A stretch of 64,000 nt of DNA. Source: Paraburkholderia sp. LEh10 (lineage in GTDB: Bacteria > Pseudomonadota > Gammaproteobacteria > Burkholderiales > Burkholderiaceae). A model generated the notes under the pieces. It worked only from the letters and a program-made list of their open reading frames with translations, was not told the DNA's origin and ran no database searches. Below, one piece after another: positions 40,862-50,130 of the stretch (the stretch's first letter is position 1; each line of letters begins with the position of its first letter). The DNA is taken from positions 186,001 to 250,000 of the forward strand of contig NZ_JAGIPX010000001.1 of NCBI RefSeq assembly GCF_017814945.1. Reading direction: 5' to 3'. Made by a program: the position numbers and the translations under genes.

Positions 40862-41646
40862 AAGGCTCGGCGATCATTCCGCCCTTTTGGCCGTCCGAAG
40901 CTTCGCTGCAAGCCGTCCTGCGCCGGCTTCAGTTCGGCTCGGGCGTGGTGCTGCTAACCTACCTCTTTTTGCACCTCACCAATCATGCCCTTGGCATCTG
41001 GTCGCTGGAACTCGCCGGGCGCGGTCTTCTGGTGGCGCTGCGACTCTGGCGCAGCACGCCTGGAACCATCGCGCTGTACGGCGCGGCTTCGCTGCATTTT
41101 TCCCTCGCGTTGCACACGATATACCGCCGCCGCCACTGGGTATTGCCGGCCGCCGAATGGATCCGCCTTTGGGCAGGCCTCAGCCTGCCGCTGCTGCTCA
41201 TACGCCACGCGGTGACCACCCGACTGGCCTCCACGCTCTACGGCTTCGAGCCTGATTATGAGCACGTCGTCAGCATGCTGCTAACGAGCGGAACGCAAGG
41301 GCTGCAACTTGCGCTGCTCGCCCCTGGCTGGGTACATGGATGTCTGGGACTATGGTTCCGGTTGCGCCACTATCCGCTGGCGCAGCGCATGAAACTCGGG
41401 CTGCTTGCGGCAGCTGGCCTGTTGCCGCTGCTGTCCGCGGGAGGCTTCATCCGGATGATGCGAGCCGTCGAAACGACGAGTGCCTCACTCCGCGCCCCCG
41501 ACCCGAAGCTGGTCACGCATCAATTCGCACTTGATGCATGGCGTCATAATCTCGTCGCACTCTATCTCTGTCTGGTCGTCGGCGCATTTATCGCTGGCCA
41601 ATTACGCAATGGACTCGAGCGGCGACGGCAGCGGCAGACGGGCTAG
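40858..41646 (+). CDS. Membrane domain of an adenylate-cyclase-like protein, no catalytic domain
   Basis: The protein has 262 residues and about six membrane helices. LRRLQFGSGVVLLTYLFLHLTNHALG, TPGTIALYGAASLHFSLALHTIYRRRHW and RHAVTTRLASTLYGF, with several helix histidines, match the N-terminal heme-b-like membrane part of rhizobial/Burkholderia class III adenylate cyclases. There the helices are followed by a ferredoxin and a cyclase domain. Here the frame ends in RRRQRQTG at 41646 and no cyclase motif follows before the LysR gene. Either a stand-alone membrane sensor or a truncated gene. Confidence 0.6.
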   Translation: MKGSAIIPPFWPSEASLQAVLRRLQFGSGVVLLTYLFLHLTNHALGIWSLELAGRGLLVALRLWRSTPGTIALYGAASLHFSLALHTIYRRRHWVLPAAEWIRLWAGLSLPLLLIRHAVTTRLASTLYGFEPDYEHVVSMLLTSGTQGLQLALLAPGWVHGCLGLWFRLRHYPLAQRMKLGLLAAAGLLPLLSAGGFIRMMRAVETTSASLRAPDPKLVTHQFALDAWRHNLVALYLCLVVGAFIAGQLRNGLERRRQRQTG

Positions 41647-41866
41647 CCGTGGTGATGAGTTTTGTCCCGTCGATCGATGTCTTCCAGGATACCGAACATT
41701 CCGAGCCACGGGCGACTTTTGCAACACCATCTATGTGAAACCAGTCCGTCGCACTTCACGCCGGCGGCACACCCATCGAGGCCTGCGGAGACGAACGTCG
41801 TTTGGGTGGAGGGGCGCTCGGCTAAATCATGCAAAATACTCGGCATCCAAGACGTGGAGGCTGGCC

Positions 41867-42835
41867 GTGGGCGTTAACTTCGACTTGAATGACTTGCAGG
41901 CGTTTCGCGCGGTGGTGGAGCTGGGAAGCTTCCGAAAGGCCGCCGAGGCGGTGAGCATTTCCCAGCCGGCATTGAGTCGTCGGATCGACAAGCTCGAGGA
42001 AGCGCTCGGCGTGCGTCTCTTCGAGCGCACTACGCGCAGCGTCACGCTCACCACCGTCGGCCGCGTGTTTGCGCCGAGCGCCGAGCAACTGCTCGATGAT
42101 CTCGACGTCGCGCTGCTCGGCATCCGCGATGTTTCGTCGAGCCGCCTCGGTCATGTGACCATCGCGTGCGTGCCTTCGGTGGCGTACTACTTTCTGCCGA
42201 ACGTCATCGCGAGCTATCATCGCCGGTTTCCGCGCATCCGGGTCAGGCTGCTCGATTCGAGCGCGAACGAGGTGCTTGGCGCCGTCATCAGCGGCGAGGC
42301 TGATTTCGGCGTGAGCTTTATGGGCAGCCAGGAGTCCGAGATCGAGTTCAAAGTGCTGCTGCAGGAGCGGTTTGTTGCTGCCTGCCGCCGCGACCATCCC
42401 CTCGCTCGCAAGAAGCGCGTGACCTGGAACGAGCTTTACGAGTACGAGTACGTCTCGGTGGACAAGACTTCCGGTAACCGCCTGTTGCTCGATCAGGCGC
42501 TCTCGGCCGTGGCGCCACGTGCGCCGAGCGTCTGCGAGACACGACACGTCACGACCATGCTCGGGTTGATCGAAGCGGGGCTCGGCGTCGCCGCGGTGCC
42601 GTCGATGGCAATGCCCGGACATGACCACCCAGTCCTCACGAGCGTGCCGCTCGTCGAACCCGTGGTGAAACGACGCGTGGGAATCGTAAGACGACGCGGA
42701 CGGCCGCTCACACCGGCTGCACAGGAGTTTCACCGGGCGATCATCGAAACGAAGCGCGCCGGCGTCGCAAGCAGTGATGCCGCGGGCAATAATGTGACGG
42801 CGACAGCGAAGACAAGAAGGAAGAAGGCATTGTGA
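41867..42835 (+). CDS. LysR-family regulator next to dctA-type gene
   Basis: The protein has 322 residues. The GTG at 41867 behind GGAGG is chosen; the frame is open 129 codons further upstream but without family similarity. The helix-turn-helix (LNDLQAFRAVVELGSFRKAAEAV, ISQPALSRRI) is at residues 5-62, followed by a CbbR/LysR substrate domain. Its stop overlaps the GTG start of the carrier (GTGA), so both are one unit and the regulator probably controls the carrier. Confidence 0.87.
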   Translation: MGVNFDLNDLQAFRAVVELGSFRKAAEAVSISQPALSRRIDKLEEALGVRLFERTTRSVTLTTVGRVFAPSAEQLLDDLDVALLGIRDVSSSRLGHVTIACVPSVAYYFLPNVIASYHRRFPRIRVRLLDSSANEVLGAVISGEADFGVSFMGSQESEIEFKVLLQERFVAACRRDHPLARKKRVTWNELYEYEYVSVDKTSGNRLLLDQALSAVAPRAPSVCETRHVTTMLGLIEAGLGVAAVPSMAMPGHDHPVLTSVPLVEPVVKRRVGIVRRRGRPLTPAAQEFHRAIIETKRAGVASSDAAGNNVTATAKTRRKKAL

Positions 42836-44139
42836 AATTGGCAAGACCGCTTCGTTTGCTCTATGTGCAGGTCCTGCTGGCCATGGTGTCCGGGATGGCG
42901 CTCGGCCACTTCTGGCCGCCAGCAGGCGCTCTGCTCAAGCCGCTCAGCGATGCGTTCGTCGGGCTCGTGCGGATGATGATTGCGCCTATCGTCTTCTGCA
43001 CGATCGTCTCGGGCATCACGTCGCTTGCGAGCGGTAAGGCCATCGGACGCACGATCATCCAGGCGCTGGCGCTCTTCTATCTCCTGACGGCCATTGCGCT
43101 TGCGCTCGGACTCGTCACCGCGCTCGTGCTGCGACCCGGCGCCGCCATGCACATCGACGTGCATCACCTGGATTCGAGCATCCTCGCGCAATATACGAAG
43201 CACACGCCGGCAAGCGGATTTGTGGAGTTCGGGCTGAGCGTGATCCCGGAAACGATGCTCGGCGCCTTCGACAAGGGCGAGGTGCTTCCGGTATTGCTGC
43301 TATCGCTGCTCTTCGGCTTTTCGCTGAATGCGTCTTCGCAGGCTGGCCGGCCAGTGCTGGCGCTCATCGACAGCGTCGCCCAGGTGCTCTTTCGCGTCCT
43401 CGCGATGATCATGCGGCTCGCTCCGCTCGGAGCATTCGGTGCGATGGCTTTTACGGTGGGCCGATTCGGCATCCGCTCGGTCGGCTCGCTCGGCATGCTG
43501 ATGGCGTCCTTCTACGTGGCATGCCTGTTGTTCGTTGCACTGGTGCTCGCGCCGCTCGCACGGCTGCACGGTTTTGCGCTTTGGCGTCTCTTGCGCTACA
43601 TGCGCGAGGAATTGCTCATCGTCCTCGCGACATCGTCGACGGAACCGGTACTGCCGCGCCTGATCGTGAAGCTGGAGGCGCTCGGTTGTGACAAGGGCGT
43701 TGTGGGGCTCGTGCTGCCCGCGGGCTATTCGTTCAATCTGGACGGCACCGCGATCTATCTGACGCTCGCCTCGCTGTTCATCGCGCAGGCGTGCGATGTG
43801 CCGCTTTCCGCGCCGCAGATCGCGACGATGCTCGCCGTCATGTTGCTCACTTCCAAGGGCGCGGCTGGCGTGTCCGGCAGCGGGCTGGTCGCGCTCGTCG
43901 CGACGCTCACGGTGATTCCGGATCTGCCCGTCGCCGGGGTGGCGCTTCTGGTGGGCATCGACCGCTTCATGTCCGAGGCGCGCGCGCTGACGAGCGTGAT
44001 CAGCAACGCCTGCGCGGTGATCTTCGTTTCGATGTGGGAAGGCGCGTGCGATCGCGCACGTCTCGCGCAGATGCTGAGGGTGGCCGAGCCAGGCCGCGCG
44101 GGCGGTGTCGATGATGCCTCGACAGATACCCTGCGGTGA
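42832..44139 (+). CDS. DctA-type dicarboxylate:cation symporter (DAACS family)
   Basis: The protein has 435 residues starting at GTG 42832 behind AAGAAGG. Hallmarks: VGLVRMMIAPIVFCTIVSGI, the re-entrant loops with ATSSTEPVLPRL (usually ATSSSE) and LLTSKGAAGVSGSG, and PAGYSFNLDGTAIY before the ion site. Members take up C4-dicarboxylates such as malate, fumarate and succinate, or glutamate. It could bring in malate for the D-malate route 25 kb away, but no direct link is visible. Confidence 0.9.
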   Translation: MKLARPLRLLYVQVLLAMVSGMALGHFWPPAGALLKPLSDAFVGLVRMMIAPIVFCTIVSGITSLASGKAIGRTIIQALALFYLLTAIALALGLVTALVLRPGAAMHIDVHHLDSSILAQYTKHTPASGFVEFGLSVIPETMLGAFDKGEVLPVLLLSLLFGFSLNASSQAGRPVLALIDSVAQVLFRVLAMIMRLAPLGAFGAMAFTVGRFGIRSVGSLGMLMASFYVACLLFVALVLAPLARLHGFALWRLLRYMREELLIVLATSSTEPVLPRLIVKLEALGCDKGVVGLVLPAGYSFNLDGTAIYLTLASLFIAQACDVPLSAPQIATMLAVMLLTSKGAAGVSGSGLVALVATLTVIPDLPVAGVALLVGIDRFMSEARALTSVISNACAVIFVSMWEGACDRARLAQMLRVAEPGRAGGVDDASTDTLR

Positions 44140-44298
44140 AGGAAGAGCGAACCTCGTGACCTGCCGCGCGCAGCTTGTGACCCTAATAGTGGGCTGCGCT
44201 GTGCGCTTTCTGGCTTTCACATCACCGTCCGACTACCGTTGTCTGCGGACCGATAATGGTCTATATTTGGTCTTGTTTGACCTGCAACGGAGCATCTG

Positions 44299-44583
44299 AT
44301 GCATATCGCCGATCACGTGAAGCCAATCAGCTACCTCAAAAGCGAAGCGGCACAAATCGTCAAAGACCTGACCGACTCCGGCGAGCCGCTCATCATCACG
44401 CAGAACGGCGAAGCAAAACTCGTCGTTCAGGATGTGCGGACCTATGAAGCCACGCAACAGACACTCGCCCTTCTGAAGATCCTGGCCATCGGCCAAAAAC
44501 AGATCGAGCGTGCAGACCACGTCGACGGCGACGAATTTTTTGCGGAGCTTAACGAACTCGACCGACACGAAAAGCTCCGCTGA
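44299..44583 (+). CDS. Phd/YefM-family antitoxin
   Basis: The protein has 94 residues. The N-terminal fold (PISYLKSEAAQIVKDLTDSGEPLIITQNGEAKLVVQDV) is the YefM/Phd DNA-binding dimer; the C-terminal 35 residues are the toxin-binding helix. An AT-rich promoter with TGGTCTATATTTGGTC (about 44253-44268), a possible operator, lies upstream. Its stop and the toxin start share one base (TGATG). Confidence 0.88.
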   Translation: MHIADHVKPISYLKSEAAQIVKDLTDSGEPLIITQNGEAKLVVQDVRTYEATQQTLALLKILAIGQKQIERADHVDGDEFFAELNELDRHEKLR

Positions 44584-44921
44584 TGCAAACCCCGCTGTTG
44601 AAGTACCGCATCCTGCCGACCGCCCGAATCGGCCTCGACGAATTGAGAAGTTACATTGTCCGCGCATTCGGGTGGGAGACGTGGCGTCAGACGTCAGCGC
44701 AGATTCAGGAAACCATCACGCACATTCGCCAGTTTCCCGAGAGCGGTCATGTGCCTGCCGAGCTTGAGGGCTTCGTCGAGGACAAATTTCGACAGGCTCT
44801 TTCCGGCAAGAATCGAATCATCTATCAGGTGCGGGACGACACCGTTTACATTCACCTCGTCGTCGACACGCGACGCGATCTGCAAGCCCTTCTCCAAAGA
44901 ATCGTGCTCCGGCTGATGTAA
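44583..44921 (+). CDS. RelE/ParE-family toxin
   Basis: The protein has 112 residues: two N-terminal helices (ARIGLDELRSYIVRAFGWETWRQ), then the beta sheet (GKNRIIYQVRDDTVYIHLVVDTRRDLQALL). The layout is ParE/RelE-like; the arginines R79-, R85- and R98-like near the C-terminus could be catalytic. The partner of the upstream antitoxin, forming a complete type II pair, as is common on secondary replicons. Confidence 0.87.
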   Translation: MQTPLLKYRILPTARIGLDELRSYIVRAFGWETWRQTSAQIQETITHIRQFPESGHVPAELEGFVEDKFRQALSGKNRIIYQVRDDTVYIHLVVDTRRDLQALLQRIVLRLM

Positions 44922-44934
44922 GCCACCAAGAGGT

Positions 44935-45070
44935 ACCGTGCGCAACACGGGAAGTAGCGCCACAGCTTGCGGCGCGTATGGCTAAAGCGTGTCACGCGAA
45001 TACGCTTTGCCGACTCCGAACCCAGCCACGACTCGACGACTTTGCGCAGCGATCTTTCCCGGTTTTTCAA
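44935..45070 (-). pseudogene. Fragment of a conserved Burkholderia hypothetical
   Basis: The minus strand from ATG 45070 reads KNRERSLRKVVESWLGSES then RIRVTRFSHTRRKLWRY before losing similarity. This resembles the first half of a short unnamed Burkholderia protein family. Low certainty. Confidence 0.35.
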
Positions 45071-45118
45071 CAGCTTCTCCTGCCAACTGTATTGCCTCTG
45101 CCAGCGGACCTCGCCACG

Positions 45119-45437
45119 TCAAACAGCGGGCACGAACTCCGGCACCACTGAAAACAGATCGCCTAACAGACCATAGTCCGCGACGCTGAATATCGGCGCT
45201 TCTTCATCGTTGTTGATCGCGACGACCACCTTCGAGTCCTTCACAAAGGCTTCAATCCGGTTGCAGTTTCAACCAGCACAGCCCGATCCGCACCTATCGC
45301 CAGCGCCGCACGCAGCGTTTCCTGACATTGCGTGACGCCGCACGACCCGGCGATCACTTCCGTCGTCACACCCGCTTCCTTCAACCGCACCGCTTCCTCA
45401 ATCGCGATCTCGTCGAACGGGTTCATCGGCATCTTCA
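45119..45437 (-). pseudogene. etfB-etfA deletion remnant
   Basis: The stretch 45437 to about 45260 reads as electron-transfer flavoprotein beta ([19 protein letters not shown] then [16 protein letters not shown]). It then runs into [20 protein letters not shown] from 45244 to a TGA at 45119, the C-terminus of ETF alpha. The end of etfB and most of etfA are missing, joined by a deletion, and the etfB start has been replaced by an unrelated fragment. ETF carries electrons from acyl-CoA dehydrogenases such as the intact one next door. Confidence 0.8.
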
Positions 45438-45545
45438 CGGCCGGCCATGTGCTGATCGAAGTCAGGCGCCGCGGTGTCAAGTACGCCGTCGTGACGATGT
45501 GCATCGGCGGTGGCCAGGGCGCGGCCGCGCTCTTCGAAGTGCTTT
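45438..45545 (+). pseudogene. C-terminal fragment of a thiolase (acetyl-CoA acetyltransferase)
   Basis: The plus strand reads [20 protein letters not shown] followed by AALFEVL. CIGGGQG with its catalytic Cys is the signature of the thiolase C-terminus. Nothing upstream belongs to a thiolase; the fragment abuts the etfB piece head-on at about 45438. Confidence 0.75.
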
Positions 45546-45592
45546 CAAGCGGCCCGCGCGGCCCATCGCATACCGGCCGTCGCACGCGCATG

Positions 45593-45627
45593 AATGAAAA
45601 CGGGGCCCGCGCGGCCCCGTTTTCATT
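45593..45627. terminator. Bidirectional terminator
   Basis: A perfect 15-bp inverted repeat (45593-45607 and 45613-45627) with a 5-nt CGCGC loop, A-rich on the left and T-rich on the right, works in both directions. It lies between the thiolase fragment and the convergent acyl-CoA dehydrogenase gene. Confidence 0.85.
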
Positions 45628-45645
45628 GGCTCATTCCGGCATCGC

Positions 45646-47448
45646 TCAGAACTGGTCCTCGGTCATTGCCAGCACGCCCTCTCCGCCGCGCGCGCTGACG
45701 ATCGCCGCTTCGAGCGCCGCAGCCTGCGGCAGGATGTGCGTCGCATAGTGATGCGCGGTGGCAATCTTCGCGCCGTGGAATGCGGTGTCTTCGTGTAGCA
45801 GCCGCTGCGACGCGAGCAACGCGCGCGCCATCTGCCAGCCGCCCAGCACGATGCCGACGAGCTTCAGATAGGGTACGCCGCCCAGATATGCGGCGTTCGG
45901 ATCCTTTTTCGCGTGCCCGAGCATGAACGCGACCGCGTTCGCGAACGACTGGTTGGCCGCCGCGAGCTGCTTGTGCATCGCGTGGAACGCCGGGTTCTCC
46001 GCGAATGCGGCACTCGCCTTCAGCGCCTGCACGACCTGGCCGATCTCGCCCATCAGCCGCTGCGCGACCGCGCCGCCATCGCGTACGGTCTTACGGCCGA
46101 TGAGGTCGTTGCCCTGGATCGCCGTCGTGCCTTCGTAGATCGGTAGTATCCGCGCGTCGCGATAGAACTGCGCAGCGCCCATCTCCTCGATGAAGCCCAT
46201 GCCCCCATGAATCTGCACGCCGAGGCTCGCGACATCCACCGACATCTCCGTGCTCCAACCCTTGATGACGGGCACCATGAACTCATACAGCGCATGGTGT
46301 GCGGCGCGCGCCGCGCCGTCCGGGTGTCGATGCGCATGGTCCGCATGGGCGGCCGCGACATACGCAAGCGCGCGCGACGACTCGATCATCGCGCGCATCG
46401 TGCCGAGCATGCGGCGCACGTCCGGGTGATGGACGATCGCCACCGCTTGCGGCGTGGAGCCATCGACCGGGCGGCTCTGTACGCGTTCCTTCGCATACGC
46501 GCGCGCCTTCTGGTAAGCGCGCTCGGCCACCGCGATGCCTTGCATGCCTACCGCGAACCGTGCTGCGACCATCATCACGAACATGTACTCGAGCCCGCGG
46601 TTCTCCTCACCGATCAGCTCTCCGATCGCGCCTCCAGAGTCGCCATATTGCAGCACCGCAGTCGGGCTGCCCTTGAGTCCCATCTTGTGTTCGATCGAAA
46701 CGCACTGGACGTCGTTGCGTGCGCCGAGCGAGCCGTCGTCATTGACGAGGAACTTCGGCACGAGGAACAGCGAAATGCCCTTCACGCCTTCGGGTGCATC
46801 GGGCGTGCGCGCGAGCACCAGATGCACGATGTTGCCGCTCAGGTCGTGCTCGCCCCACGAAATAAAAATCTTCGTGCCGAAGATCCGATATGTGCCATCG
46901 GCCTGACGTTCGGCGCGCGTGCGCAGCAAGCCCAGGTCGGACCCCGCCTGCGGCTCCGTCAGGTTCATCGTGCCGGACCATTCGCCCGAAATCAGACGCG
47001 GCAGATAGCGCTGCTTCTGTTCGCTGCTGCCCGCCATCAGCAACGCTTCGATTGCGCCGTCGGTTAGCGACGGACAAGTCGCGAGCGACAGGTTTGCCGC
47101 CTTCCGCATTTCGAGGCACGGCGCGCTGACGAGCTTCGGCAAGCCCTGCCCGCCATATTCGACGGGATGCGTGAGCCCCTGCCAGCCGCCCTCGACGAAC
47201 TGACGGAACGCGTCATCGAAGCCCGGCGTCGCGATGACGCGGCCATCATGCCACTGCGCCGGCTGCCCGTCGCCGACGACGTTCAGCGGCGCCCACACCT
47301 CGCGGCACAACTTGCCGGCTTCGTCCAGCACGGATGCCACTGTTTCGGGCGTGGCTTCCGCGAAGCCCGGCAACCGCGCCACGTCGGCGAGACCGGCCAG
47401 TTCATTGATGACGAACAACATGTCCTTGATCGGCGCGCTATAGCTCAT
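45646..47448 (-). CDS. Acyl-CoA dehydrogenase (large DmdC/FadE-like form)
   Basis: The protein has 600 residues from the ATG at 47448 behind GGAAGGAC. Signatures: MNLTEPQAGSDLG (FAD/substrate), FISWGEHDLSGNIVHLVLAR, QIHGGMGFIEEMGAAQFYRDARI and IYEGTTAIQGNDL with the catalytic Glu, plus the extra C-terminal domain of the long proteobacterial form. It oxidises an acyl-CoA and passes electrons to ETF. Nearby etf and thiolase fragments suggest a former beta-oxidation cluster. The 325 bp upstream to the divergent MBL gene show only a short promoter region. Confidence 0.9.
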   Translation of the reverse strand: MSYSAPIKDMLFVINELAGLADVARLPGFAEATPETVASVLDEAGKLCREVWAPLNVVGDGQPAQWHDGRVIATPGFDDAFRQFVEGGWQGLTHPVEYGGQGLPKLVSAPCLEMRKAANLSLATCPSLTDGAIEALLMAGSSEQKQRYLPRLISGEWSGTMNLTEPQAGSDLGLLRTRAERQADGTYRIFGTKIFISWGEHDLSGNIVHLVLARTPDAPEGVKGISLFLVPKFLVNDDGSLGARNDVQCVSIEHKMGLKGSPTAVLQYGDSGGAIGELIGEENRGLEYMFVMMVAARFAVGMQGIAVAERAYQKARAYAKERVQSRPVDGSTPQAVAIVHHPDVRRMLGTMRAMIESSRALAYVAAAHADHAHRHPDGAARAAHHALYEFMVPVIKGWSTEMSVDVASLGVQIHGGMGFIEEMGAAQFYRDARILPIYEGTTAIQGNDLIGRKTVRDGGAVAQRLMGEIGQVVQALKASAAFAENPAFHAMHKQLAAANQSFANAVAFMLGHAKKDPNAAYLGGVPYLKLVGIVLGGWQMARALLASQRLLHEDTAFHGAKIATAHHYATHILPQAAALEAAIVSARGGEGVLAMTEDQF

Positions 47449-47773
47449 TGTCTTGTCCTTCCACAAATGCTCGGGGTGAGGCGGTCGCCGGCGGCCGGCT
47501 CGTTCAGACGAGCCCATGCACGTTGCGCAGCGAATTCGATCTGACGGACGGCGACGCTTCGTATGCGCGCGTTCCGCCAACCCGCCCGGCCCTCGATTCA
47601 AGCAGACGCCGCGCCGCAACGCCCCCTTCCTGTGGAGAGGGGATGCAACTTCGTCGTGAACGCCGTTATCGCGCCACCCGCCCCCCTCTGAATGGCGGGG
47701 GAAAAGATCGATGAAGCGCGATACAAGTTGAACATGTGCGACATCAACCCATTCAAAAAAAGGGACGGCAGCG

Positions 47774-48832
47774 ATGACTGAAGCGAACCGCCGGGACGCA
47801 GGCCGCGTGCTTACCTACCCATGCGGCACGCCGCCGACGCGCGGTGAGGCGCGCGAAATCGCGCCGGGCGTGCGCTGGATGCGTCTTGCGCTGCCTGTTT
47901 CGCTCGCGCACATCAACGTCTGGGCAATCGAGGAAGCCGAGGGTCACGCGTTGATCGACACGGGCCTCGGCGACGACGACACCATTGACGCATGGCGCAC
48001 ACTGTTGAATGGGCCACTCGCCAAAGGCGTGACACGCGTGATCGTCACACACCTGCATCCAGATCATGTGGGCATGGCAGGCTGGCTCACGCGCGAACAT
48101 CGCCGCCGCCTGTGGATGACGCGCACGGAATACCTCCAATGTCGGATGCTGGCGGGGGACACCGGCCACCCGGCGCCGGACGATGCAATTGCGTTCTACC
48201 GCCGAGCCGGCTGGGACGACGCCACGCTCGAAGCCTATCGGCAGCGTTTCGGCACTTTTGGCCGCCTGATCTCCCCGCTGCCGGGCGGCTACCGGCGCAT
48301 CCGCGATCGCGACGTGATCGCGATTGGCGGGCGCGACTGGGAAGTGATCGTGGGTGCGGGACATACGCCCGAACACGCCTGCCTGCACTGCCCGTCGCTC
48401 AAACTTTTCGTCTCCGGGGACCAGGTGCTGCCGCGCATCTCATCCAATCTGTCCGTGCTGCCCAGCGAGCCCGACGCGGACCCGCTCGCGGAATGGCTCA
48501 CATCGCTCGACGAGATCGGCAAGCGCGTACCCAACGACGTTCTCGTGCTGCCCGCGCACAACGAGCCGTTCGTCGGTTTGCACGCGCGGCTCGCACAGCT
48601 TGCGGCCAGCCATCGGCGCGCGATCGAGCGCCTGTATGCGGCGCTTGGCAAACCCCGGCGCGCAATCGATACCTTCAGCACGCTCTTTGGCCGCGCTATC
48701 GAATCCAAGGACGCATCGAACTACGGACTGGCCACGGGAGAAAGCCTCGCGCATCTGAACTACCTCGTAAACCGCGGGCTTGTCACGGTTCACGAGGACG
48801 ACGACGGCGTGGCCTGGTATCGGGCTGTCTAA
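47774..48832 (+). CDS. Metallo-beta-lactamase-fold hydrolase
   Basis: The protein has 352 residues. The MBL core is clear: HALIDTGLGDD, the zinc motif THLHPDHVGMAG, a later GHTPEHACLHCP and FVSGDQVLPRIS, and the final His in VLPAHNEPF. A helical C-terminal extension (about 250-350) is typical of the family often annotated as MBL fold hydrolase beside acyl-CoA dehydrogenases. A thioesterase-like activity is possible but unproved. Divergent from the acyl-CoA dehydrogenase. Confidence 0.87.
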   Translation: MTEANRRDAGRVLTYPCGTPPTRGEAREIAPGVRWMRLALPVSLAHINVWAIEEAEGHALIDTGLGDDDTIDAWRTLLNGPLAKGVTRVIVTHLHPDHVGMAGWLTREHRRRLWMTRTEYLQCRMLAGDTGHPAPDDAIAFYRRAGWDDATLEAYRQRFGTFGRLISPLPGGYRRIRDRDVIAIGGRDWEVIVGAGHTPEHACLHCPSLKLFVSGDQVLPRISSNLSVLPSEPDADPLAEWLTSLDEIGKRVPNDVLVLPAHNEPFVGLHARLAQLAASHRRAIERLYAALGKPRRAIDTFSTLFGRAIESKDASNYGLATGESLAHLNYLVNRGLVTVHEDDDGVAWYRAV

Positions 48833-48928
48833 ACGATCGACTTAGTCCGCGTCAAGGCGACGACACCTGCGTCCCGAATCAGTTGAAACGATGTCTGCGA
48901 ATCGCACACGTGATCAGGCGACCGGGTT

Positions 48929-49022
48929 TTATTTTTTGTACGTCGTGATCGTGTTGATGACCGTCTGACCGGCAATGCTCACGTCCTTCTGGCTGTCCTG
49001 GCGCTCCGGCGCCGGTCGTTGT
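48929..49022 (-). pseudogene. Short C-terminal gene fragment, family unknown
   Basis: A minus-strand frame ends in DVSIAGQTVINTITTYKK before a TAA at 48929, with a charged region upstream and no start. It reads like the tail of a protein but I do not recognise it. Confidence 0.25.
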
Positions 49023-49219
49023 TGCTATTCAAGATCGCCGGGTAGAAACCAGACTCGCGTTGGCGGCACGCGTCGCCGTCTTCGCGGTGGCCAGCGGGGA
49101 CAGAGTGTTAGTTGCGTTTGAGTCTTCACCGGCTGCCGCAGGCGGCTTTCCATCCTGGACATGATGGCTGCTGTGACGAACTGATCGACAGGTATTACGC
49201 CCTGCGTGCGTACGCGTGC

Positions 49220-49325
49220 TCTCGTCCCCGTGGCGCTTCATGCAAAGGGACAGGCCTTCCTCACGACACAGCCGTTCCGTCCGTTTGTGGTTCTGGATCA
49301 CACCCTCGCGCCGCAGCAGCACAGC
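49220..49325 (-). pseudogene. IS3-family transposase fragment
   Basis: The minus strand reads AVLLRREGVIQNHKRTERLC then REEGLSL. This is the HTH_21 helix region that precedes the DDE domain in IS3-family OrfB proteins. Nothing before or after it is readable as transposase. It lies between two other gene fragments, so the stretch 48833-49407 is decayed mobile-element DNA. Confidence 0.6.
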
Positions 49326-49407
49326 AAGCGCGGCACCAGCGACGTCTTGATCTGATCGTCAGACTGCGCCGTCCAGCGCTTGCCCGCAGCAACCGCAATG
49401 TCCGCTC

Positions 49408-50130
49408 TCAAAGCTCCTTGATGCTGGATATCACTCGTTCCTCAGCGCGCAAATCAAGCGAGCGGCTGAGCACGAAGTACACCGTTCCCGACACGATCAG
49501 CCCGACGAGCCAGGCAATGTCGATCCCGTTCAACAAACGCGCGAAGTACCCGACAAAAATATCCTTATCGGCCACCGTATCAACGATGTTGAAAAACGGA
49601 ATCATCGAAACAAAGCCTGCAATATAGGCGGCGATCCCGCGTGCCTGCCATCTTCCATAAATTCCGTCGGGCGTGAAGAAATGCGGGATCGCGTAGCGGC
49701 CTTTGCGGACAAAGAAGTAGTCGACCAGGTTCACCGCGGTCCAAGGCACGAGGAAGTACAAAACACCGCGATAGCCGAACTGCGCGCGCGATTGAATCAT
49801 CTGCGGCAGACCCATTTCTGGCCCCTGCGAGCCGTGAAATGCCATGAAAATCGTGCCCAACATGATGCCTAGCGTACCGGCGAGCGCCGTCCATGCGGCC
49901 GACAATCCCATGCTCGGGCCAACAAAGCCAATCGAGATCGTGAAGAAATGGAAACTCCCGAGAAACCAGAATGGTCCCTGACTGCGCAATTTGCCATGCC
50001 GCTCGCTTTCGGGAATGTAGTCTATTGAGTGGCTTTCGATCCCGAGCGTCGCCAGATTGTAGGGATTGGTCGCCACGTCACCGAGATCCGCGATCTGCAA
50101 CGAATCAAACGGTGCGGCGCGGGTCGCCAT
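49408..50130 (-). pseudogene. NCS1 permease with large in-frame internal deletion
   Basis: An open frame of 240 residues joins the N-terminal part of an NCS1 permease (IESHSIDYIPESERHGK ... LPQMIQSRAQFGYRGVL) directly to its C-terminal part (VPWTAVNLVDYFFVRKGRY ... IYGRWQARG). Against the intact 481-residue paralogue at 12715-14160, about 260 residues (helices 4-10) are missing at the join. The frame is kept, but transport is most unlikely. Start codon uncertain (50151 or 50130). A remnant of a second quaternary-amine or nucleobase uptake gene. Confidence 0.75.

Noticed and set aside
41480-41866. 129-codon N-terminal extension of the LysR protein
   Set aside because: It overlaps the end of the membrane-protein gene, has no LysR similarity, and a GTG with a GGAGG site lies at 41867.
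45332-45748. 138-codon plus-strand open frame as a real gene
   Set aside because: Only a short inner part matches a thiolase C-terminus; the ends are antisense to etfB and acyl-CoA dehydrogenase sequence and run through the terminator.
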